Of a DNA stretch of 64,000 bases, positions 7,987 to 16,971 are shown one piece after another. The notes below the pieces were generated by a model. That model was given only the letters and a program-made list of their open reading frames with translations, did not search any database and was not told the DNA's origin. This DNA comes from Iningainema tapete BLCC-T55 (GTDB lineage Bacteria; Cyanobacteriota; Cyanobacteriia; Cyanobacteriales; Nostocaceae), in contig NZ_JACXAE010000110.1 in NCBI RefSeq assembly GCF_014698965.1, positions 1 to 64,000 on the forward strand, read 5' to 3'. The position numbers and the translations under genes are program-made. Position 1 is the stretch's first letter. Every line of letters begins with the position of its first letter.

Positions 7987-8892
7987 ATGATCAATAACAG
8001 CCAACAAAATTCTCGACGCGATCGCGACTTTATACCACCAAAAGTAAGAAGAGAGCGGATTGTGCATCGACCTGAGAGTCACATGAAGCATCCGCTGCAA
8101 TTACTTAAGGATATGGGGCGAGATTTATTAGCTTCAAGAGACTTAGCTTGGCGTCTATTGGTTAGAGATATCAGTGCTAAATACCGTCAATCATTTTTAG
8201 GAATTTTTTGGGCTTTTGCTCCAGCGGTAATTATGGCAGCTGGTTTTACCCTCGCGAAGGGAAGTGGAGTTGTTAATATCAATGCGACAGACTTACCTTA
8301 TCCTGCTTATGTTACTTTTAGTATGACTCTATGGCAAACCTTTGTAGAAGCTTTGAATGGTCCGATTCAAGCAGTAACATCTGCAAAACCGATGTTGTCG
8401 AGAATTAATTTTCCGCGTGAAGCTCTAATTATTGCCAAACTCGGTGAAGTATTCTTTAACTTTGGCATCAAGCTCATACTAATTTTCGGTTTGTTTATTT
8501 GGTTTAAAGTGCCAGTCACTTGGAACGCAATTCTCGCACCAGTAGCGCTAATTCATTTAGTGTTGCTCGGTACATTTTTAGGTATGCTGCTAGCTCCTAT
8601 CGGCGCTCTTTACAATGACTTTGCTATGGGTATTACCTTACTGACTGGATTTTGGCTGTTTCTAACTCCAGTTGTATATCCAGTTCCCAGTGAGGGTATA
8701 TTTGGTAGTATTGTCAAGTTTAATCCTGTAACGCCACTTTTGGTAACAACACGGGAGTTGGCAACAACAGGTATCCTTTCTAATGCTCAGGGATTTTGGG
8801 TAGTTAGTTTAATAGCGATTGTGGGAATACTGGTTGCTTGGGTAATTTATCGCCTAGCGATTCCTTATGTAGTAGAAAGAATGAGTTCTTAA
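7987..8892 (+). CDS. ABC-2 type polysaccharide exporter permease (Wzm/TagG-like)
   Basis: 301 aa. A basic, hydrophilic N-terminus (1-50) is followed by RDISAKYRQSFLGIFWAF, the signature entry of the ABC-2 polysaccharide permease family, and then about six membrane segments. It should form the membrane channel that carries a finished lipid-linked glycan across the inner membrane. Its ATPase partner is not adjacent but is encoded at 16972-18240, about 8 kb downstream. The next gene is kdsD after 43 bases, tying export to Kdo supply. Function is confident at family level; the cargo is inferred. Confidence 0.9.
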   Translation: MINNSQQNSRRDRDFIPPKVRRERIVHRPESHMKHPLQLLKDMGRDLLASRDLAWRLLVRDISAKYRQSFLGIFWAFAPAVIMAAGFTLAKGSGVVNINATDLPYPAYVTFSMTLWQTFVEALNGPIQAVTSAKPMLSRINFPREALIIAKLGEVFFNFGIKLILIFGLFIWFKVPVTWNAILAPVALIHLVLLGTFLGMLLAPIGALYNDFAMGITLLTGFWLFLTPVVYPVPSEGIFGSIVKFNPVTPLLVTTRELATTGILSNAQGFWVVSLIAIVGILVAWVIYRLAIPYVVERMSS

Positions 8893-8935
8893 TATGTAAA
8901 GGTTTTTTCTATATTTTTTAATAGAGACATAAAAA

Positions 8936-9925
8936 ATGAATTCACTTGTTACTACAATTCCAGTTAATCAAACTGTCGAACTCCTTAAGCTAGAAGCTAA
9001 AGCTATTAGTCAAGCTGCTGAAAGATTACAAATAGATCAAGTAGAACATGCATTACAACTGCTAGCAAATTGTCAGGGAAAGGTTGTCTTAACAGGAGTT
9101 GGCAAGTCGGGAATTGTTGCCCAAAAAATTGCTGCTACTCTTAACAGTATTGGTATTGTGTCTGTTAATTTACACCCTTGTGATGCTTTGCACGGCGATT
9201 TAGGGATTGTGACATCTCGTGATGTGGCAATGTTGTTAAGCAATAGCGGTGAAACAGAGGAATTAATTGAGATGATTCCTCATTTGAAGCACAGAAGAGT
9301 ACCAATGATTGCAATTTTAGGCAATCTCCACTCTACTTTGGCTCTTCAAGTAGATGTAGTTCTAGATGCTACAGTTGACCGTGAAGCTTGTCCTCTGAAT
9401 CTAGCTCCCACTACTAGCACTACGGTAGCTTTGGCAATTGGAGATGCTTTGGCAATGACAGTCATGCAGATGCGAGGTATCACTCCTGAGGATTTTGCTT
9501 TTAATCATCCTGCGGGAAGATTGGGCAAGCGTTTAACGTTGAAGGTGAGAGATTTAATGCGTAAATTTCCAGATAGTCCCTCTCTCACACCTCAAGCTTC
9601 TTGGATTGAAGTAGTAACTGCCATTAGCACTGGTGGTGTGGGAGCAGTGAATATTGTTGAGGAAGGGTTGTTGGTGGGACTAATTACTGACGGAGATTTG
9701 CGTCGATGGGTACAGAAAACTCCTCCTGCTCAGTTGGAAAGTTTAAATGCTGCCACAATTATGACTACTAATCCAGTAAGTGTTACCCCAGAAGTACTAG
9801 CTTACGATGCTCTCAAATTAATGGAAAATCGCCCTTCCCAAATTTCTGTTTTACCAGTTGTGGATGAGCAAAAGCGCTGTATGGGATTGATTCAGTTACA
9901 CGATATTTTTCGCAAAGGTTTGTGA
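8936..9925 (+). CDS. kdsD: D-arabinose-5-phosphate isomerase (KdsD/KpsF/GutQ)
   Basis: 329 aa, the normal size. It interconverts ribulose-5-phosphate and arabinose-5-phosphate, the first step of Kdo synthesis. The SIS domain (about 35-180) carries GVGKSG (54-59), HPCDALHGDLG and LSNSGET (101-107). Two CBS domains follow (about 205-262 and 270-329; MRKFPDSPSL, IMTTNPVSV). It sits between the ABC permease and kdsB, so the Kdo assignment is better supported than a glucitol-related GutQ role. Two palindromic repeats lie between it and kdsB. Confidence 0.92.
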   Translation: MNSLVTTIPVNQTVELLKLEAKAISQAAERLQIDQVEHALQLLANCQGKVVLTGVGKSGIVAQKIAATLNSIGIVSVNLHPCDALHGDLGIVTSRDVAMLLSNSGETEELIEMIPHLKHRRVPMIAILGNLHSTLALQVDVVLDATVDREACPLNLAPTTSTTVALAIGDALAMTVMQMRGITPEDFAFNHPAGRLGKRLTLKVRDLMRKFPDSPSLTPQASWIEVVTAISTGGVGAVNIVEEGLLVGLITDGDLRRWVQKTPPAQLESLNAATIMTTNPVSVTPEVLAYDALKLMENRPSQISVLPVVDEQKRCMGLIQLHDIFRKGL

Positions 9926-9932
9926 TGTCAGG

Positions 9933-9996
9933 AGAGACGCGATTAATCGCTTCTGTACAGCATTCAGGAGTAGAGACGCGATTAATCGCTTCTGTA
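9933..9996. repeat. Two tandem copies of a GAGACGCGATTAATCGC repeat
   Basis: AGAGACGCGATTAATCGCTT followed by CTGTA occurs at 9933-9957 and again at 9972-9996, separated by 14 bases. Each copy contains the palindrome GCGATTAATCGC. They belong with the GTAGAGACG repeats at 5935, 14468 and 29748. They fill the kdsD-kdsB spacer. Confidence 0.75.
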
Positions 9997-10034
9997 AAAA
10001 TTTTTATTTTGGCTAACATTGTGAGGAGTTTTTT

Positions 10035-10760
10035 GTGAAAATTTTGGCAGTAATTCCCGCTAGATACAATTCTCAGCGTTTTCCTGGTAAGCCTTTGGTG
10101 AAGATTGGCACTCGTCCAATGGTGCAATGTGTTTACGAAGCAGCTAGTCGATGTCCTGATTTCACCAAAGTGGTTGTTGCTACTGATAGTGAATTAGTTG
10201 CTAACTGTGTGCGAGAGTTTGGCGGCGTAGTGGAGATGACTCACAGCAATCATCAAACAGGTACTGACAGAGTGGCGGAGGTGGCGACACGGTATTCAGA
10301 AATGTCTGTGGTTGTTAATGTCCAGGGAGATCAGCCTTTTGTCACGGCTGACATGTTGACTCAACTGATTACTCCCTATTTGCAAGGTGAGTTACCAGAT
10401 ATGACTACCCTTGCTTGCCCTCTAGATCACAAGACAGGGTATGATGACCCCAACGTTGTGAAAGTACTGTGCAATCTTCATAATCATGCACTTTACTTCT
10501 CGCGATCGCCTATTCCCTACTACCGCAATACTGTCGTTGCTCCTGTATATCATCATCTGGGACTCTACGCTTTTCGTCAAGATTTCTTAGCAAAATATGC
10601 TCAACTATCATCTACACCTCTAGAACAGTGTGAAGGTTTAGAGCAATTAAGAGTGTTAGAACACGGATTTACTATTCGAGTCTGTCTCACCGAAAAGGCA
10701 GTGTTAGAAATTAACACTCCCGAAGATTTAGCTCAAAGTAAATTATTACTTTCTTTATGA
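10035..10760 (+). CDS. kdsB: 3-deoxy-manno-octulosonate cytidylyltransferase (CMP-Kdo synthetase)
   Basis: 241 aa. It activates Kdo with CTP to CMP-Kdo, the donor for Kdo transferases. The nucleotide-binding motif PARYNSQRFPGKPL (8-21), TGTDRVAE, VNVQGDQPF and RSPIPY are all present. The length matches the family. The start is GTG 10035, preceded by GTGAGGAG at a good distance. It follows kdsD and precedes the oxidoreductase-GtrA gene by 27 bases, so the three are probably one transcript. Confidence 0.95.
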   Translation: MKILAVIPARYNSQRFPGKPLVKIGTRPMVQCVYEAASRCPDFTKVVVATDSELVANCVREFGGVVEMTHSNHQTGTDRVAEVATRYSEMSVVVNVQGDQPFVTADMLTQLITPYLQGELPDMTTLACPLDHKTGYDDPNVVKVLCNLHNHALYFSRSPIPYYRNTVVAPVYHHLGLYAFRQDFLAKYAQLSSTPLEQCEGLEQLRVLEHGFTIRVCLTEKAVLEINTPEDLAQSKLLLSL

Positions 10761-10787
10761 TGTACACCACAAAGGTATTTGCCTAAC

Positions 10788-12662
10788 ATGAATAAAACCA
10801 ACCCAATTTACATTCTTGGTGGGGGACCTGCCGGTTTAGCCGCAGCTTATATCCTCACTAAGCAAGGTCAATCTGTAGTAGTCGTAGAAAGAGACTCAAC
10901 AGTAGGTGGATTAGCTAAAAGTTTTGAATACCAAGGTTTTATTCTTGACTACGGTCCACACCGCTTCTTCACGAAAATTGCTCCAGTACTGAAACTTTGG
11001 AATGAAGTATTGGGAAAAGATCAAGTAACAGTTAATCGCCTCACACGTATTTACTACGGTGGTAAATACTTCAGTTATCCTCTTAAGGCTTCAGAAAGTT
11101 TACTTGCTCTTGGTGTGATTGAAAGTTGTCAAATCATTACCTCTTACATCAAAGCTAGATTATTTCCTAATCAAAGTCCGAAAAACTTTGCTGAGTGGGT
11201 AACAGACAAGTTTGGTAAGCGGCTGTTTGAGATATTTTTTGAGGGTTATACTGAAAAACTTTGGGGCATTCCTTGTACTGAAATTAGTGCCGATTGGGCT
11301 GCGCAACGGATTAAGGGCTTGTCCCTGATGAAGGCAATTCGTAATGCTCTGGTTGGGAATGATGGTAAAGTCAAAACACTGATCGATCAGTTTCAGTTCC
11401 CTCGCTTAGGCTCAGGGCAACTTTATGAAAAAATTAGTGACTACCTGATAAGTAATAACCAACCTGTTCTCTTAAATACAGAAGTTGTACAGGTACACGA
11501 GCACAACTTTCAGGTAAATCAAATTACCTTGAGAAATCGCCAAACAGGAGAAGAGCAAACGGTTGATTGCGGTGGCGTAATTTCTTCTATTCCCATTAGT
11601 CAATTGGTGCAGCAACTAGAGTCGCCACCAAGAAAAGTAGTTGAAGCAGCTAAATCACTCAAGTTTAGAAATACTGTCCTAGTTTATCTAATCGTTGAAG
11701 GCAGTAACTTATTCCCAGATAACTGGCTCTATATCAACGATCCAAGAGTAGAGGTAGGGCGAGTAACTAATTTTGCTAACTGGTCTAAAGAATTGCTCCC
11801 AAATTCACATCAAACACCCTTGTGCTGTGAATACTGGTGTAACATTGGTGAACCAATGTGGCAGCGATCGGAAGCAGAACTTGTAGCTCAAGCACAACAT
11901 GACCTGAGAAAAATTGGTCTGCTGCATAATGAAGAAGTTTCTGGAGGATTTATTGTCCGCTTACCTCGCACTTACCCAATTTATGCAGGTAACTACAAAC
12001 AAGCTTTAGCAGAAATTCAAAGCTATCTCCAGAAATTTGCCAATCTGCAACTAGTTGGGCGGTATGGCGCATTCAAATACAATAACCAAGACCACAGCTT
12101 ATTAATGGGAATTTTGGCAGCTGAGAATGTCTTAGAACCTGGTAAGCACGACCTGTGGGCAGTAAATTCTGATAGTGAATATCAAGAAGAAGCCAAGGCT
12201 GATGTCAAGACTACAGCTACTAAACGGACAAAATCTTCTCGCAGACAACAAACACGCAGAATCTTAAAAGAGTTTGGCAGTTATATCTTCACGGGTGGGG
12301 CTGCAACTGTCATTGATGTTTTCGTTTTCTCTGCCCTCGTTAAGTCTGGCTGGTGGTCAGTTTCAGCATTGTGTGTTAGTTATTTTCTCGGCTTAAGCAC
12401 CAACTTTTGGCTCTCGCGGCGCTACGTGTTTGGCGTTTACTGGGGGAACTGGCTGATGCAGTATATCGTCTTTGCTGCTGTTGCTCTCAACAGCTTACTT
12501 GCTAACTTAGGACTTTTACAACTTTTAAGCAACGATCTTCGTTGGGATGCTACTACTGCACGTTTATGTAGTGCTGCTTGCGTTGCTCTTCTCAGCTTTA
12601 CAGGTCATAAGTTATATTCCTTTGCCTCTCATAATCAAAATACAATTCGGCAAAACACCTAG
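10788..12662 (+). CDS. FAD-dependent oxidoreductase (mutase/amine-oxidase-like) fused to GtrA membrane domain
   Basis: 624 aa from ATG 10788 (an in-frame TTG lies three codons upstream). The N-terminal ~460 residues form an FAD/NAD(P)-binding enzyme with GGGPAGLAAAY (11-21), VVVERDSTVGGLAKS and DYGPHRFF. These are the marks of the protoporphyrinogen-oxidase-like/UDP-galactopyranose-mutase-like group common in glycan clusters. A basic linker (TKRTKSSRRQQTRR) leads to a GtrA-type domain of four membrane helices (about 490-620; FGSYIFTGGAATVIDVFVF). GtrA proteins are thought to flip or move undecaprenyl-linked sugars. The fusion suggests that a redox or ring-changing step on a sugar is coupled to its translocation; that is inference. 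Confidence 0.85.
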   Translation: MNKTNPIYILGGGPAGLAAAYILTKQGQSVVVVERDSTVGGLAKSFEYQGFILDYGPHRFFTKIAPVLKLWNEVLGKDQVTVNRLTRIYYGGKYFSYPLKASESLLALGVIESCQIITSYIKARLFPNQSPKNFAEWVTDKFGKRLFEIFFEGYTEKLWGIPCTEISADWAAQRIKGLSLMKAIRNALVGNDGKVKTLIDQFQFPRLGSGQLYEKISDYLISNNQPVLLNTEVVQVHEHNFQVNQITLRNRQTGEEQTVDCGGVISSIPISQLVQQLESPPRKVVEAAKSLKFRNTVLVYLIVEGSNLFPDNWLYINDPRVEVGRVTNFANWSKELLPNSHQTPLCCEYWCNIGEPMWQRSEAELVAQAQHDLRKIGLLHNEEVSGGFIVRLPRTYPIYAGNYKQALAEIQSYLQKFANLQLVGRYGAFKYNNQDHSLLMGILAAENVLEPGKHDLWAVNSDSEYQEEAKADVKTTATKRTKSSRRQQTRRILKEFGSYIFTGGAATVIDVFVFSALVKSGWWSVSALCVSYFLGLSTNFWLSRRYVFGVYWGNWLMQYIVFAAVALNSLLANLGLLQLLSNDLRWDATTARLCSAACVALLSFTGHKLYSFASHNQNTIRQNT

Positions 12663-12703
12663 TAGGGCGTCGCATATTTGCGGAATGAATTTTGTTTTCT
12701 TGT

Positions 12704-12726
12704 GGAATGGGCCTCTTGCCCGTTCC
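12704..12726. repeat. GGAATGGGC/GCCCGTTCC inverted repeat
   Basis: GGAATGGGC and GCCCGTTCC separated by CTCTT. One mismatch in the stem pairs as G-U. It is a dispersed-repeat type of element located just before the ribosome binding site of the next gene, where it could also act as an mRNA hairpin. Confidence 0.45.
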
Positions 12727-12752
12727 TTAAATTTTTAGGAGGAATAATTTTC

Positions 12753-14471
12753 ATGAAATTCTTTAACTATCTTACTAAAAATATTTACCTATTAAAATCT
12801 ATATTTTGGCTGATTACTATATTAATAGGTATTCTGCAAGCATGGTCTAACCGTTTTAACTTATCATCAGCAGATGCTGTTTCCTATTTAGATATTGGTG
12901 ATGCTTATTTCAGGGGAGATTGGAATGCGGCAATTAATGCTTACTGGAGTCCTTTTTACTCCTGGCTTTTAGGTTTAACAATATCTACTTTTAATATAAC
13001 GCCATATTGGGAATTTCTTGCTGTTAAGCTAGTTAATTTATGTAATTTAATTTTCGCAATTATATGTTTTGAATTTTTTCTCAGACAACTAATACTATAT
13101 CATCAAAAAGGAAACTATCATCCTTTTGCCAAAAAAACTCTTGAAATCCCTGAATGGGTTTGGACAGTCATAGGCTATACTCTATTTCTCTGGTCATCTC
13201 TTGTGTGGATAGGTGTTAATCTGGATGCTCCAGATATGGCTACATCTGCCCTTGTCTATCTCGCTGCTGGTATTTTACTGCAATTACATATTCAACCAGT
13301 AAGATGGTCTATTTTCATTATTTTAGGTATAGTTTTAGGATTTGGGTATTTATCAAAATCTGTGATGTTTCCCCTAGCTTTTGTATTTTTTATAGTAGCT
13401 ATGTTTACAGGAGAAAATATTAGAAGAATATTTCCAAAGGTTTTAGCAGCAATTCTTGCTTTTATGATTATAGCTCTCCCCTTTGTCACAGCAATTTCTC
13501 TAGCAAAAGGGCGACTAACATTTGGTGATACAGGGAAGTTAAATTATGTATGGTATGTAAGTAAAAACATTGACGTGGATAGATTTTGGCAAGGAAAAGA
13601 ACTAGATAGCGGTATTCCTAAACATCCTCCGCAAACAATTTCCAATAATTTTCTAATTTATGAGTTTAAAACTAACCTGAAAAATTCGTCTCCTTTTTGG
13701 TATGAACCATCATATTGGTTTGAAGGTGTTGAACTTAAATTTAAATTAAAACAGCAAATAAAAGTTTTGCTAAAAAACGCTCATTTATATTATCAGTTAT
13801 TTATATTTCCTCTAATTATATGTTATGTGATATTAGTTTTTGTCAGTAGTCATATAAAAACTGCATTAAAAGATTTGGTAAGAGGTTGGAGCTTACTTGC
13901 TGTAGCAATGGGAGGACTGGGTTTTTATATGATTGGCATTGATTTATCCAATTCATTTATTGCAACTAGGTATATTGCTCCCTTTATAGTTGTGCTATTT
14001 GCTGGAGTATTTACAAATGTATATCTCCTCAATTCACAGCAATCAAAAAAAATGTTAATAACTTTAACTATAATTGCTTTAGTAAGTACAAGTAGTAATC
14101 TTGGTTATCATATATCAAAAGACTTGAAAACTGTATTGAAAGGAACAGAACATACCTATTGGAATATTGCTCAAGATTTAAATAGGTTAGGAGTAAAACC
14201 TGGAGATAAAGTTGCAGTTTTGGGACATGATGATAAAAATACTTATTGGGCTAGATTAGCAGGAGTTCAAATTACGACTGAAGTTTTTAATCCGGAAAAG
14301 TTTTGGCAAGAAAAAACTGCTACTCAATCTGAAGTTATCCAAGCTATAAAGAAAACAGGGGTAAAAGTTATTGTCCAACAAATAGGGTGGACGATGCCAA
14401 AATCTGTAATGGCAACAGGTTGGCAAAGAATTGGGAATACTGATTGCTATGCTTATTTTTTCAAGAAGTAG
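12753..14471 (+). CDS. Multi-pass membrane protein, GT-C-like glycosyltransferase
   Basis: 572 aa from ATG 12753, chosen because TTAGGAGGAAT stands 11 bases upstream; a longer frame from a TTG at 12678 would pass through the repeat. There are about ten hydrophobic segments. After the first helix comes a loop with SSADAVSYLDIGDAYFRGDW. An acidic residue in the first outside loop is typical of GT-C enzymes (ArnT/GT39-like), which use polyprenyl-phosphate sugars outside the inner membrane. A soluble C-terminal part (about 470-572) follows. No exact family is recognised. The stop codon lies inside a palindrome shared with the convergent next gene. Confidence 0.65.
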   Translation: MKFFNYLTKNIYLLKSIFWLITILIGILQAWSNRFNLSSADAVSYLDIGDAYFRGDWNAAINAYWSPFYSWLLGLTISTFNITPYWEFLAVKLVNLCNLIFAIICFEFFLRQLILYHQKGNYHPFAKKTLEIPEWVWTVIGYTLFLWSSLVWIGVNLDAPDMATSALVYLAAGILLQLHIQPVRWSIFIILGIVLGFGYLSKSVMFPLAFVFFIVAMFTGENIRRIFPKVLAAILAFMIIALPFVTAISLAKGRLTFGDTGKLNYVWYVSKNIDVDRFWQGKELDSGIPKHPPQTISNNFLIYEFKTNLKNSSPFWYEPSYWFEGVELKFKLKQQIKVLLKNAHLYYQLFIFPLIICYVILVFVSSHIKTALKDLVRGWSLLAVAMGGLGFYMIGIDLSNSFIATRYIAPFIVVLFAGVFTNVYLLNSQQSKKMLITLTIIALVSTSSNLGYHISKDLKTVLKGTEHTYWNIAQDLNRLGVKPGDKVAVLGHDDKNTYWARLAGVQITTEVFNPEKFWQEKTATQSEVIQAIKKTGVKVIVQQIGWTMPKSVMATGWQRIGNTDCYAYFFKK

Positions 14472-14491
14472 AGACGCGATCGCGTCTCTAC
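14468..14491. repeat. Perfect palindrome between convergent genes
   Basis: A 24-base perfect palindrome (half-site GTAGAGACGCGA), same family as 5935. It contains the stop TAG of the plus-strand gene and lies 6 bases from the stop of the minus-strand gene. It could act as a bidirectional terminator. Confidence 0.7.
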
Positions 14492-14496
14492 TAATT

Positions 14497-16521
14497 TCAT
14501 GGACTCCAAGGAGCTACAAATTTAAATGTAGCATTGCTTTTATAGACAGAATCTGCACTATGTGAATCAAGCCACAACTCATTGTTACGATGACGAAGAT
14601 AGCGTGTAGAAAGGTTAAATGAACGGAACGAGACTGAAGATGCATCAGCTAAACCAGGCTCTGGGCAGAAAGTTGCATCTTTCCTATACAAATCTGAGTT
14701 CTGATTCGCCTGAAGTTGAACACGATAGTTGACGTGGCGTAGGAAGTTGCCAGGAAAGTTCTTGGACTCAAACGAGACACACTGTCCATTAGCTAGACCA
14801 GGTACAATCTTGAATGTAGCATCATTCTTTTCCATAGTTGAACTGCCACTATTGACTGAGTTAGTGTAGCCCAAAAAGTTGATGTGGCGTATGTAGTTGT
14901 TCGGATTGTCAAAGGACTGGATTGACTGCTGCTGATTGAATGGAATTTGTACAGTTGGGGGTGGTGGCACAGGTAGAGGATTTCCCCCTACTTGGATAGT
15001 TTTAGCTACAGAGGGTACACCATTGCTGTTAACAACAAAGAGCATATAGTGACCAGGAGGCGCAATATTATTATTTGCAGGTGCAGTGATGTTGAGTGTT
15101 GTACCTGCCTGAGAGAATGAGAGAGGAACCAAACGCTGGTCAAAGTTAGTTGCATGTGTCACCGAACCGAGTTTGATTAGGTGCGCTTTAACTATATTAC
15201 TTGTTTGCGACAATGTGACGCTAAATTGTTGACTATAGCCGAGAGTGGCTGGCGCATAAGTAATATCTGGACGTGTAGCAGGTGAGCCATCCGAGTTGAA
15301 TAGATATGGTGGTGAGAAGATCTCAGCATTTTGTTCGCTTTGACATGGAGTACAAATACCTCCAGCAACGACTACTCGAGCATCTGGCAACAATAAGGCT
15401 GTGGAGTGATATTGGCGCGATCTAGCCATACTTGATAGAACCCTCCACTGACCAGTTGCGGGGTTCCAAATTTCTGCTGCATATACTGCGGTGTTGATGT
15501 CGAACTGAGATCCTGGTTGTCCATCTCGACCATTAGGATTTGAATTGCCTCCTGTTACTAGCACTTGACCATCAGCCAAGATAGTCAAATTCTGCTGCCG
15601 TCGTCCAAAAGTCAGCGAACCACTTTGCGTTACTGAAGGTGACCAATTATTTATGTCGATGACATAGGTACTGTTGAGTGCAGAACCACCACCTACCACT
15701 AGTATCTTGCCGATGTCATACATTGCGTAACTACCGTAGTCGCGAAAGGCGTTGTCGCCCCGTTGACCGACAGTTTGCATTCCACCTGCCCCATTTGTAT
15801 CTATGTAACGTAGTGTGTTTTCTGGTCCTGCATAGAATACCTGACCGTTAGGTGCTGGCTGTGTCCAGGGGAAGTATGTTGTATTGTCGATGAAACCTCT
15901 TGGTGCATCTCCAAAGGGAATCCGCGCACCAGTTAATAAGCGCCAATTACCTGATTCAAAACTTTCGGGTATGTCACCAATTCTGTCTGGATATCCGCCA
16001 CCAGACACTAACACCCCACCGTTGGGCAGCGATGTAGTACTGGGGTAGTAGCGAGGAAAAATTAAAGTTGGCTGGCGAACCCATCTTTTCAATCCATTGT
16101 CAAAGATGACTGCGACTGGATCTCCTTCACCTACAGTTCCAGTGACAATCAACAAATTACCATCAGCTAGATGAGTATGTGGAGAGCAAAATAACTCTTG
16201 CCCTGCCAGAGGAGCGTTTGAGATGCGGGTGTGTTGATTGGTAATAGGGTCCCAAATTGAGGTGTTGGTTGTAGCGTTAAAAGTTGGTGCATCATCTTTT
16301 GTGCTATCCCAAACGAGTACTTTTTCGTCTGGCATCAGAGCCAAATGCACTCCATATACAGGCCAGTTGTATATTTGCGACCACATCCCACCCTGATTTG
16401 GATTGGAGACTTGGGCAGTTACTACGCTTGCGGTAGTGATAATTGTAGCTATGACAACCGCTATAGTACTGAATTTGAGGATTTTACGTAAGTTATAAGT
16501 TCTCATCAGAAAAGTTAACAA
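14497..16521 (-). CDS. Secreted galactose-oxidase/glyoxal-oxidase-like copper enzyme with C-terminal AbfB domain
   Basis: 674 aa. A signal peptide (to about residue 36, VVTA-Q) precedes a seven-bladed kelch propeller and a DUF1929-like domain. The ligands and cofactor residues of galactose oxidase are all visible: Cys112 (FCSPH) and Tyr159 (RYYPS), which form the thioether pair, then Tyr371-His372 (QYHS) and His456 (THATN). The enzyme should oxidise a primary alcohol or aldehyde with oxygen, releasing hydrogen peroxide. Residues ~535-674 are an AbfB-like beta-trefoil (YIRHINF, FLRHVNYR, YLRHRNNE repeats) that binds arabinose-type side chains. The start is TTG 16521 rather than ATG 16506, because GGAGG (16529-16533) lies 7 bases before the TTG and 22 before the ATG. 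It is the only minus-strand gene within the island. Confidence 0.82.
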   Translation of the reverse strand: MLTFLMRTYNLRKILKFSTIAVVIATIITTASVVTAQVSNPNQGGMWSQIYNWPVYGVHLALMPDEKVLVWDSTKDDAPTFNATTNTSIWDPITNQHTRISNAPLAGQELFCSPHTHLADGNLLIVTGTVGEGDPVAVIFDNGLKRWVRQPTLIFPRYYPSTTSLPNGGVLVSGGGYPDRIGDIPESFESGNWRLLTGARIPFGDAPRGFIDNTTYFPWTQPAPNGQVFYAGPENTLRYIDTNGAGGMQTVGQRGDNAFRDYGSYAMYDIGKILVVGGGSALNSTYVIDINNWSPSVTQSGSLTFGRRQQNLTILADGQVLVTGGNSNPNGRDGQPGSQFDINTAVYAAEIWNPATGQWRVLSSMARSRQYHSTALLLPDARVVVAGGICTPCQSEQNAEIFSPPYLFNSDGSPATRPDITYAPATLGYSQQFSVTLSQTSNIVKAHLIKLGSVTHATNFDQRLVPLSFSQAGTTLNITAPANNNIAPPGHYMLFVVNSNGVPSVAKTIQVGGNPLPVPPPPTVQIPFNQQQSIQSFDNPNNYIRHINFLGYTNSVNSGSSTMEKNDATFKIVPGLANGQCVSFESKNFPGNFLRHVNYRVQLQANQNSDLYRKDATFCPEPGLADASSVSFRSFNLSTRYLRHRNNELWLDSHSADSVYKSNATFKFVAPWSP

Positions 16522-16533
16522 AAAAAAACCTCC

Positions 16534-16971
16534 AAAAGAAATAATAAGATTGATGTGACATCTATAGAAAGTATTATTAATACAAAAGCAGTATTAACTA
16601 ACTGTCTTGAACTAAACTTCATAAAATTGAGAACAAAGATAAATAAAAAAATTACTCTCAGTATGCAAATTTGATGAAGAAGGCTGTTGTATCGAAAAAC
16701 TTGTAAGATGCAACGGATTATATGGTTCGAGCGATTAATTTTGATTTTTTTAAGTTAAAAATTTTACATATCCCCTCAATCTGTAAAACTTTCATGAAGT
16801 AAAAACCAATTCCGACAAATTATTCCTGACACGGATACTGATGTCAGAAGATGTGTCTAGTCAAGTAAATCACTGTGATGCGATTTGTAAGCTGCGATCG
16901 CACTTTGAAACCAGTTTCTACAGTGAGAGTAAACAAGTTATTTATTCATCGGGGAGAGAAAAAGAGCGAGC
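16534..16971. other. Divergent intergenic region
   Basis: About 440 bases separate the minus-strand oxidase gene from the plus-strand ATPase gene, so it should hold two outward promoters. It is AT-rich with one GCGATCGC site. I see no repeat, RNA gene or open frame worth calling. A new transcript for the ATPase and following genes probably begins here. Confidence 0.45.

Noticed and set aside
9813-10127. 104-codon minus-strand frame
   Set aside because: Its repeated amino-acid stretch (TEAINRVS twice) is just the translation of the two GATTAATCGC repeats.
12678-12752. Upstream extension of the GT-C-like protein from a TTG
   Set aside because: It crosses an inverted repeat, and a strong AGGAGG site stands before ATG 12753.
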